From Quillaja saponaria (taxonomy: Eukaryota > Streptophyta > Magnoliopsida > Fabales > Quillajaceae), in assembly GCA_029379385.1 (NCBI GenBank), contig CM055605.1, forward strand, positions 248,001 through 312,000: a DNA stretch of 64,000 bases. The letters are read 5' to 3'. Each line of letters starts with the position of its first letter. The first letter of the stretch is position 1. The notes beneath the pieces are model-generated. The model made no database searches. It had not been told where the DNA came from and saw nothing but the letters and a program-made list of their open reading frames with translations. A program made the translations under genes and the position numbers. Shown here in pieces: positions 54,755 through 64,000 of the stretch.

Positions 54755-57700
54755 ATGGCTTCCTCTCTTTCGTCTCTGCTTCTTCCACTAGGTGACCAAA
54801 ATTACTTGCTTCATATAAATTTATTCTCACTCCAGCTCCAATGTGTCATATTAGCCTTAATTTCCTAATTGCATTCTGTATTATGCACCTCTTTTCTACG
54901 TGTTTTTGCCTTTTCAAATGATAAAATCATAAAACTGGAAAATTTATTCTACCCAATTATGTTTCAAATTCTCTGGCTCCATTCGAATCAAATAGGAAAT
55001 TTATGGGTCAATACCTGTTATCTTCTTTTTAAGTGGGAAATTGATAAATTTAAATGTAGTTTTCTAGAAAAACCCAGTATCTGTTAGGCTTAATATACTT
55101 ATTAGTCCTCTTTTCTTGTTTGTTTAAGCTTTTGGGATAATTTTTAGCAAGAATCAATTGGGTTTTCAACGGGGTAGCCTTTTTTCTTGAACATGGGAAT
55201 CTTATTAATGTAATGCCACTGGCATTCTTTCGCATTGTTGCAGTTCTTCGAATAGTATTAATCTCGGGGAGGGACTTTCTGACCACATTTTCCTATAAAC
55301 TTCTATCAGTATTGACCAGAAAATTAGTCTACATTGATAATAGTTGGATTCAAATTCTTGCAACTCTTTCTGTTACTGCATAGTTGTATTATTAAATATA
55401 CATCAAGCTTTGATTTTTATGTTTTGCTATTAATAACTCTGTTGTTCACAAATTTCATATTGTGTTAGGTTATGCTTCTAATAAGAATTTGTCTGTCACT
55501 TCTCAAGTCATTTCCAGTGACAAAGCTCGAGGCCTTATTATGCGAAGTCCAAACTTATATCTTGAAGATAAACCTTCAAGGGCTAGAGAATGTGCAGATG
55601 TGTTAACTTTAAGTACACGTAGAGATGTAATTGGGTTAGTTTTGGGAGTTTCAAGCCTCTTTGTAAATTCATTTGATGTCAAGGCAGCTGGTTTGCCTCC
55701 AGAGGAAAAGCCAAGACTATGTGATGATACTTGTGAGAAAGAGCTTGAAAATGTATGGTGAGATTACAACAGCCCCTTGTTTGCAACATATCTTTTCTTC
55801 TAACGATATATTTACATTTCGCTGGTTGAGTTGCCTACTTTATAAACTTTTAACAGACGTTTTGATATTTCTATAATGTAGGTAACTATGATAACTACTG
55901 GGTCTGGTTTGCAATATAAGGATATTAAACCTGGGCAAGGCCCTAGTCCACCGGTTGGTTTTCAGGTGTGTAAATTCTTCTGGCTCGTTCACATTAGTTT
56001 GTGTTCACTATTTAATAGGAAACAGACATAAATTCTCAATCAGATTTGGCTAAACTATTTTGATTATGTTACTTTTAATATGAAAAGATACAATTAAGAA
56101 AAACAGAGAGAGCAAACTTTTCATGTTAAAATCATCTGGTGGATGTTTTATTGACTTCAAAGGGATAGAAATTACCTAGTTTATGTTTTCTTGGTCGACT
56201 GACCCTCTATGCAGGAAATTTTCTAGATCTTCATTGATGTCCAATTGTGCTTTGAGCTTCTCATGTACCTTTTAAGTACGTATGGATAGCCAATGACCAT
56301 GATGCTTTAGATGATTTGTCTATTCAGTACATGGATTCTTCTTTCAAACTCTTCCTTTCTAATTACATAACCAAATACTTTAGTTTCTTATCTTTCTGCT
56401 GAGTCCTAATTCCAACAAAAAAGTGAACCTTTGGAGGTACGATATATAATTTATGCAGAAGTCCTTGTATTATAGAAAAGATCTTTAGACATATACCTTT
56501 GAGATCAATGCCGCAACTGGTTTTCTTGACTACCTAAACTAGACTGATCTACCCTTTAGCTGCACGGCTTTTTACAAATTACATTTTAAGTTCAATTAGT
56601 CAAGTTGAATATACTCTATGCAACTCGTGTTTCTGGAAATCTTAATTTGATTGCATTTCTCTGCCTTTGCCTTTTAATATAACTGACACCATTTCAACTC
56701 CGTGCTTCTAACACCTCAAATGTCAATTCTGATATGCCATGACAGGTGGCTGCTAATTATGTTGCCATGATTCCATCTGGACAAATATTTGATAGGTAAT
56801 CAAGTTGATTTACCGAACTCTATTAATCTCTTTCATCTGACTTGAAAGATGCGAGGCCATATTTTTTATTGCCTAACATGCCAAGTTCTGAATGAAAGCT
56901 CAGAACATTACAACTATGCAGATATATATGTAGTCTACAATGTCAGGATTTGTCAAAAAAAACATAGCCTGTCTCATTACCACTAGTAATGGTGTTGGAT
57001 GATTAATATCCCATTTCGAACTTGCTTTTTTCTTGAAAATATGGACCATGACAACATGCTCTGAAACAATGATTAAAGAGAATTTTATTACGAGCAACTA
57101 CCTGCACTTTTGGGCTGTATATCTTTCTCTCAATTTTATTTTTTATTTTTTTCTTATTCTACAGTTCACTGGAGAAAGGTCTGCCTTACATTTTTCGTGT
57201 CGGCTCTGGTCAGGTACGCTTCAGAAATTGCTTTGAGTGAATTCTGAATTAAGAAACTCAACAGTTTATTGTGGAAACTGCTCCTGATATCAGCTGTCAA
57301 ATCCATCATTAATTTGGCTATCATGAACTGTTCACATCTTTCATCTTGTAAAAAGTTGTATCTTTAAATTAAACTGAACTGAAAAAGTGGACCGTCAATA
57401 TCATCACAAAAGGTTTGAAACCAATATTTTCTTGGAAATGAAGGGGTTTATGTTGAGGTTGAGTTATTCTTTGGATTCATTGATTTCTGATCTTATTAAG
57501 TAGAACAGGTGATCAAGGGACTCGATGAAGGGATCCTGAGCATGAAAATAGGAGGGAAACGACGACTCTATATTCCTGGATCAGTAAGTTTCTTCCTGAT
57601 ACTGGGTTTACCTCACTATCCATTACTTCTACAGAACTAGCAAGCTATCCGAAATCTCATATTGAAAATGAGAGTCTCCAAAAAACCCTCACTTTTATGG

Positions 57701-58145
57701 ACCCAGTATAACTTTTATGGACCCAGTATGAGAGTCTCCATGTATTGAGCAACTTCTTTACCCAGAAGTTTGCATATCTTTCTTCACGAGTAATTAGGTA
57801 GGCATTGCATGTGAATTCCCAAAAACAGGTCAATGTGTCTAAAACATGCCTTGAACAAATTGCTGCCCATCTGTGCAAGAATGGGGAGAGTGCGAGACAG
57901 ACATCCAATCATTATAATCTACTTTTCATTTAATTCATCCTTCCGAGAGCAACAAATCTCCCTGAAAATTGCGGTGGAGGGAGTATATTTTAATTGTTGG
58001 ATTTCTGTCTTCTTTCTTTGGTTAGTTGGCATTCCCAAAAGGTCTGTCTTCAGCTCCAGGAAGACCAAGGGTTGCTCCGAACAGTCCAGTTATATTTGAT
58101 GTAAGCTTGGAGTACATACCAGGGCTTGAATCAGATGAAGAGTAA
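54755..58145 (+). CDS. FKBP16-3: Thylakoid-lumen FKBP-type protein, FKBP16-3-like
   Basis: Exons: 54755-54791, 55469-55752, 55882-55965, 56746-56795, 57165-57213, 57509-57583, 58026-58145; 232 aa. A plastid transit peptide is followed by STRRDVIGLVLGVSSLF (twin arginine R63-R64, hydrophobic core) and VKAA, which is a lumen-transfer signal of the Tat type. The FKBP domain covers about residues 110-228: VAANYVAMIPSGQIFDSSLE, FRVGSGQVIKGLDEGILSMK, GGKRRLYIPGSLAFPKG. FD in QIFDSS and VI in QVIKGLDEG are kept, but the usual active-site Trp is Leu and the Tyr of the AYG turn is changed, so isomerase activity may be weak (inference). The lumenal FKBP16 group is linked with assembly of photosynthetic complexes. 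Confidence 0.93.
57668..57740 (+). repeat. Nested short direct repeats in FKBP16-3 intron 6
   Basis: ACTTTTATGGACCCAGTAT occurs twice in tandem (57691-57709 and 57711-57729). The pair is flanked by ATGAGAGTCTCCA at 57668-57680 and 57728-57740. Confidence 0.85.
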
Positions 58146-58864
58146 GAGAGTTGAGGTTTCTTGTCCCCGTATTACCAAATCTTGCTATAATACTGCCATC
58201 AATTCATTTTTTTTAAACTAGTATGTGTAAAAGCAATCTGCTTTTCAAGTCTCATGTTTATTGACATAGAAATACATTGTGAATTCTTATTGCCTATTGT
58301 AAAAGCTTGGCATTGATAATGATAAGGGTCATGCTTGATAGAGCTGAAAATTAATAAATTTTTGTTCTTTTAAGCTTTTAAATTCCACTCTTTCTAATTG
58401 TAAAATGAATTTTTCTTAAATTAATTTACATACTGACCGCAAATTTTTTTTTCTTAGCCCCTAAAGAATAGAATCCAAAAACCCTTTCATGCCCCTATAA
58501 AATAAAAAGTTTGTTGTTTTGAGAGTTTGCGACCAAAACAAAATCAAAATATAAATGGCAAACAAAAGTTTGTGATACGTAGAAATCAATCATGAAATTG
58601 TGTGGTAAAGATATGGTAGTATATAAGAAATTACAGAAAGTTATAGATTAATGGTAAGAACACAAACTACTCTAGACTCTTTCTCCTTTGGTCAATCCAC
58701 AGTGACATAGAGAGGCTTCCAAATACGATAACAATATAAATCGGTTCCCACACTGATAGCGAGCACATCCATAGATCCCAGAAGGTCATAATATAAAACA
58801 AAAGGAAAAAAAAAAAAAAAAAAAGGAAGAAGAAAGTCAAATACATAATATGACAATTCCCTAC
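58146..58864. other. Tail-to-tail spacer between FKBP16-3 and the TBC gene
   Basis: 3' UTR sequence of both genes is expected. A poly-A run lies near 58806-58824. No gene is visible. Confidence 0.55.
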
Positions 58865-61800
58865 TCAACTAGCTAAATGGCTGGGAGAGTTGTTAAACAT
58901 ACTGTGCCACATGAACGCTCTAGAGAGCACCGTCTCGAGCTCTTGGTGAGTCCAGTTATGAGTCGGAAGGTGTTGCAGGAACAGCACCATATCTTGGAAT
59001 TCAAGCTCCTGAAGCTTATCTGACCACTGAAAAACAATACTACGACATTTTAGCATCTGATTTATAATTATTAACCGAAGCATGGAAGAAAATGTGAAGC
59101 CATCCAAGTCAACCGTGCAAAGATTCAACAGAAGAAAGAAAAGGACAAAAGTATACTAGTTTTTCAGAGAATACTTCATCAACAAATAATTTCACACTCA
59201 CTGCTGTTAAAGAGGCTATCGGCTATTAAAAGATAATCTGTATTCGGGATTTTGGGATGCATACTAAAACTAAAACATACTTCTAGATTTGTAATAGCAT
59301 GCCACCTTATTTTTATGTTTTATATTCCTGGGAGAAGATTATGCAATTATGGATGAAATGGAGCACCAAGCATAAAATTGCAGTGGTACTCGGTGTGTTC
59401 AAAGCATTGCAACTCACTATTGGCTTTACAGGCAGAATATAATAAATAAATAAAAATAAAAATTCTCCAGAGTAAAACTTGTTGTGAATAAAAGAACGAT
59501 GCATGAAGGCAAGTTTTCAAATGACCAATAAACTAGTGGAACACAAGGCCTGCAAATCTTTATACAGTTGCATCATAGAGGAAACCAATTGAGAAACTTC
59601 CTAACAAAAAAAACAAATTGTCATCACCATAACAGTACAACTGAAAGACAAATCATGTATGTTAAATCAGTGCAAAAGCAAAATATCTATCTCACCGTCA
59701 AAAGAAAACTGGCAAATATATACACAAGGAAATCTGGTAATGCATCTCCTTCAGCTAGATATGTGTCCCACAAGCGTGTAACCAGATGGAAAGGTATCTA
59801 ATTGAACAAAGTTTCACATTAGCCATGATAATAGCCCGACTGGTGCCCAAAAGAAGGGTATATAATTGAACAAAGTTTCACCTCGCGTATTAAGAGACAG
59901 TTGAACCAGCGGAAAGCAAATTGAAGAAATTCCAGGCCCTGCTCCTCCATGTGTCTTGAAACAGGTTCTAGTACAGTTCAAAAGAATGGGAGTTTTCATG
60001 AGGGACAATAGATTGTACATGGATATATATCATTAATAATGACGAGAACTAAGAGTGAGGTGGTTGTCTATAGTCTATAGTCTATACATAAGATGAAGGT
60101 AAGATTTTCACAACTTCTATGCATTAAAGCAGATAAGGCAGTAAGACAAGTTTGGCAATGAAGTTTAAGGAAGATGCTGCACTAACCACTTGATTCATTG
60201 GAAAGAACAGAGGAAACCAAAGAACAATATTTGATTACAATTGATGACTTGTTGGACAAATCACAAGCAATCAAAGTAGGTAGGTTAGACAAGGTGCCCA
60301 GTAAAAATTATGAGACTAACAGATTAAGAAGGAAAAGAAAAGGAAGCTTAGATACTATGTCAAAGAAGAATTTATCATTGGACAACAGATTAAGAGAAAA
60401 CATGAACCTTCAAAATGGAGACAGTAATTGAAGTCCAAATGTTAATGGAAACCAAAACCAGCAACTGGTAAGTGAACAAGGCAACATAAAGAGCATACCA
60501 TCAATCCGTCTAACCAATTCTTTCAGCTTAAAAACAAGCCTCTGAATTCCAGGTTGGGCAAATGTATAATGATCTTGCATACCGTCAAGCAACTTTGACA
60601 GGCACCAAAAGCAATCGGCCTCTACATTAGAGATTTTTTCTGAAGGTAAATCAGATATTGACCAGTTATCAATACTCCCTTCTAAGTGCTCTGATAGGAA
60701 AACAACTAAAAAGGGTGTAACAAGGTCATTTATCCCCTGAACATAACCGCTAGCAGGATGCCGAATTGCCCTGGAAAAAAAATTCAGAAGACATAATAAA
60801 GCCATCCAGACAGTGTAACACAAATTCAAGTTAAAATGAGAAAGCCAATCATGTCGTATGTCTTATGGTTCTAGGGTTTCTTATCAGATAACCAAGTCAT
60901 TATTTCAAGAAAAAATTAAGAACAACGTAGAATGAAAGTAACTGATGAGTATTTCATAATATTTTATGCAAAATGATTGTCTTCAAATCAGAAGCAACAA
61001 AACTAAATTTTTTCATGATTGTTGTTTTAGTTGAATCCATTTTGAACTGGATCTTCATTAATTAGTGTCCTAAGGCAGTACATCATCATACGTATTAGAA
61101 TATTAGAGTGATGTAGCAAAGGCAGTAACTGCAATCTGGACCACATAATGAAAGAATCTGAAAGGCCAGATAGTTTAAATTTGACAGATGAATAGTTCCT
61201 CAATTATTACCCTACGCATTAGGCTGATGTAGCAAATGCAGTAACTTAATTCTCAGCTCGTGATTGTAAAATAATCCGAAAGGTCAGATTATTTATTTTA
61301 GAGACTATCCTCAAAGAAAGTCTAAGTCCCCTTCGCCAGAAACTTTTTCCACACTTATGCCTTTCCCCCCTCACAAGCACACATTACATGTCACTAATAC
61401 CATCAATCACAAAGAACAGGATACAAAATATAACTAACCACGTATAAAGAATGCGCTCCAAGGACTTCTGAACTTGCACTTGCTGGAAAAATGGAACATC
61501 TGGTACAGTTCTAGGACAGTCAACAGCAATCTAACAAGTACATAAAGCCATTTGTCAAGGATTGGACATCAGAGACTGCAAACAAGTAACAACCAAGGTG
61601 GGCATTCAGTCAGCAGTGAAAATACCTGGCGAAGCATGTTGATTTCATCATCTGAACGTTCTGAATCAGGAATATCATAGTACTGAGAAACACAGTCAAG
61701 ATATTCAAGGCGCTTCCTTCTCAAAACCCCCTCCCTTCTATCTGAATTAGGTGGTGCATATCCCTGTTGTCAGTTCATATTTAAATTTAAAACAAGATAA

Positions 61801-63777
61801 TGTGTATTCAAGAAAAAAAATGCATGGTAAGAGGAGGCTAAATTAGGTTGACCCCTCTACTAAGAGTGATGATTCTTTCTCTCCTTTTGCTTGGAATGTA
61901 CGCTCAATTCCATATTACTCTTTCTTTTTTCTTTGTTTTGATAAGTCTTTCTCAATACATTTTTGGAAACAAAAACTATCCTCAATTCCTTAGTGCTAGG
62001 CCATCCTAAGCAACTAAAGATAAAGATAGTGAAGAGAATTAAGTAGTGATAGTTAACCTCAAAATTCTACATAAAAACTATTTACGAACAAGATAAAACA
62101 TTATGCAGAGTAACATCTTCATGCATGGAGATATCTCTAGTGAAAAAAATTCTGTAGCAGCTCATCCTCACTTAGACAAATTTTATCAGCAGAGTTCATC
62201 AAAATAAACCAAGATGCCACACATGTTAAAAATTCCAAGTTAAATATAGCGAACTACAAGCTTTTATTTCATCAGGCTTCCTGAGATGGGCATCCCTATA
62301 GAGCATGGTCTTTAGCAAGAGAAGCAGCTATAGTAATTTGTTAAAGAATGGATCTTACCAAAATGAGCCTCCATATCAATGGGCGCATGTAATCTGGTAT
62401 ACCACTCCAAGCTAACTCACGCAACTTCTCTACAAAATAAAATTCAAGGATGAATATATTAACAAGAGAAAAAAATTGTGTGTGTATAGCAGGAGCTTAG
62501 CTGAATTTGTCTTCAGTTAAATTTCCCATTTGACAACTTAGCAACACAACATCCACAGGTAACCCTAACATAGATATGTTCGTCAGCACACATCTTAGTT
62601 TTGCATATAATAATTGGACTATTGGAGCTGGCAGAAGACCCATGAGAGACAATAGACATGAAATAAAGAAATATATTACCTAATATGATTGTTGTCCCAG
62701 AGAGCTCCTTAGTGAACTTTGCTAGCCTTGCAGAATCTGTAGCTCTAGCACCAATGGAGGATTTCTGGACTTCTTTTGATGTGTGATCTATATTTGAAGT
62801 TGAAACTTTTAACTTATTCACAATTGTGGTAGTGGTTTGTAAGCTTGTATTCCGCACTTCGTCCTTCATTAAGTCATATAACAATTATCAAATTCTCATT
62901 CATTTTACTTGTCTATATGTAATGAAATAAAAAACTGAACAAATGAATACCAAAACCACCTCCACTTCTTTGGCCATGCGATCACTTGTGCCAGCATCAT
63001 TGTATGAGTAGCTCCTTTCATAATTTGGAGGTGATTCCTTTAAGTTTGAGTCATCTAATGGGTCTGATCTCCGAGTCAATAATACTTTACCAGGAATACT
63101 ACGGCCTTTAAGCAACCTTAAATAAAAAAGAAGAGAAATGGTAAAAAAAACATTAAATTTGAATTGTGTTTTCTGCTCAATCATATCTAGATCTGTAAGT
63201 TTCCATTGTAGGACGAAAACAAAATAGGTATACAATTCTAAGTTCACGAGTACGGATCAGCAGATTCCAAAGAAGTTTTTTTTCTTTTCAGCAACCAATT
63301 TTCATAAGATACATATCCTGTAAGGCCGTAACCTACTCTCTAAGCTCAACTATGAGAAATCACATCATTACACATTGCAGTCAAAGTTGTCGCCAGTGGA
63401 AGTTAACAACAAATACGGATTAGAAGTTTACACTATAGATTTCAATTTTCCCTACATTTTCTGAACAACCAATCAGATCGAAACTTTTATGAAGCTATGA
63501 TCTTTATGCTGGATGTTCGAATGGTTTTATCAAGTATAACAAAACCATTTTCTAAATGTAATTTGAGAATCAGAAGCTTTTATTTGATTGGTTTTTAAAT
63601 CTAAGGAAGACTACAAGCAATTATGAATGCAGTAACAGAAATAAGAATTCTCTGGACATAAAATCCGTACCCTTGAACATTTCTGAGGGTCTGATTGAAT
63701 CTTGAATCTGAGCTTGTCATAGTAATCTCTTTCTTTCGCTGATCCTCTTCCCAGTTGTTGTGGTTTTCGTTCTTCAT
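58865..63777 (-). CDS. TBC-domain Rab GTPase-activating protein, TBC1D22/Gyp1-like
   Basis: Minus-strand exons: 63777-63671, 63116-62951, 62863-62680, 62429-62359, 61763-61626, 61530-61439, 60770-60499, 59967-59882, 59797-59696, 59026-58865; 459 aa. The first 150 residues are polar and poorly conserved. The TBC domain runs from LRELAWSGIPDYMRPLIWRL to FHLVTRLWDTYLAEGDALPD and FLVYIFASFLLTW. The arginine finger motif IxxDxxR is present as IAVDCPR (R229) and the glutamine finger YxQ as GYVQGIND (Q264), so a working dual-finger GAP is expected. The C-terminus (THNWTHQELETVLSRAFMWH) is typical of TBC1D22 proteins, which regulate Golgi-linked Rabs and bind ACBD3 in animals; the plant partner is unknown. 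The start ATG gives MKNENHNNWEEDQRKKEITM. Confidence 0.93.
59793..59881 (-). repeat. Direct repeats at both ends of TBC gene intron 8
   Basis: On the minus strand the 84-bp intron starts GTGAAACTTTGTTCAATTA (from 59881), and the same word occurs again as its last bases, 64 bp later, just before exon 9. The following ATACC also repeats, so the duplicated unit includes the intron end and the start of exon 9. Confidence 0.85.
61085..61318. repeat. Diverged tandem duplication of about 120 bp in TBC gene intron 6
   Basis: GATGTAGCAAAGGCAGTAAC followed by AATCTGAAAGGCCAGAT in copy 1 corresponds to GATGTAGCAAATGCAGTAAC and AATCCGAAAGGTCAGAT in copy 2, each ending near CCTCAA. Both copies lie within an intron. 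Confidence 0.75.
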
Positions 63778-64000
63778 GGTCGCTCTACCGAGACCATGCT
63801 CTGTTTGTGTTTATTACAGGACCTTCATTCTCAGAGCCAGAGGGAGAACCGGAGGAGGACCGGTGAGACATGAAAAATAGTTAAAGAAAAATACAACAAC
63901 AAAAAAGAACAATTGCTCTAGTGGACCTTTATGTTTAGTTATTCTCATATGCACCCTACAACAAACCATAATATTAGTATGATTTCCATCAAATTTATGT
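63778..64000 (-). promoter_or_regulatory. 5' leader and promoter start of the TBC gene
   Basis: About 100 bases before the ATG look like leader sequence. Beyond 63875 the DNA is A-rich, and the window ends before any clear core promoter can be placed. Confidence 0.4.

Noticed and set aside
60198..60431. 77-codon Lys/Arg/Glu-rich ORF in a TBC gene intron
   Set aside because: It lies in intron sequence in the opposite direction; composition follows A-rich DNA and no domain can be seen.

Overview
The window is nuclear DNA from a flowering plant. Genes are split by short, AT-rich GT-AG introns, and the proteins include a VIPP1 with a plastid transit peptide, a thylakoid-lumen FKBP, a class IV chitinase and a PIP-type secreted peptide. 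The protein set looks like a core eudicot; citrus or a close relative is my guess from general resemblance and was not tested. There is no prokaryotic, organellar or viral region, and no rRNA, tRNA or CRISPR array that I can support.

Thirteen protein-coding genes can be read with in-frame exon chains. In order: BAGP1-like C2/GRAM/VASt protein (+, 1718-9754); bHLH153-like factor (-, 11418-13540); SAS10/UTP3 protein THALLO (-, 19762-25760); plastid trigger-factor-domain protein (+, 27987-30761); SRP14 (+, 31994-34393); DPH2 (+, 35336-39763); class IV chitinase (+, 40994-41961); PIP-type secreted peptide precursor (-, 42492-42731); VIPP1/IM30 (-, 43334-48271); intronless RBR ubiquitin ligase with a C-terminal membrane segment (+, 49659-50432); RNA polymerase subunit RPB8 (-, 50841-53146); thylakoid-lumen FKBP16-3 (+, 54755-58145); TBC1D22-type Rab GAP (-, 58865-63777). 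For every multi-exon gene the exon lengths sum to whole codons, which is a strong internal check.

No operon logic applies, but there are themes. THALLO, SRP14, DPH2 and RPB8 serve ribosome making, translation or transcription, and the first three carry site II (TGGGCY) motifs upstream. VIPP1, FKBP16-3 and the trigger-factor protein are plastid proteins. The chitinase and the PIP peptide form a tail-to-tail defence pair, each with W-box motifs near a TATA box.

Between the genes are AT-rich spacers with several repeats. The clearest is a 1544-bp non-autonomous Mutator-like element (16575-18118) with 382-bp terminal inverted repeats, 10-bp target duplication and hairpins inside each repeat. A 189-bp MITE with a 9-bp target duplication sits in an SRP14 intron. 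Short tandem duplications that overlap splice sites are visible in SRP14, DPH2 and the TBC gene. I found nothing that looks like a wholly new biological system; the items most worth following are the PIP peptide with its W-box neighbourhood and the hairpin-bearing Mutator-like element.
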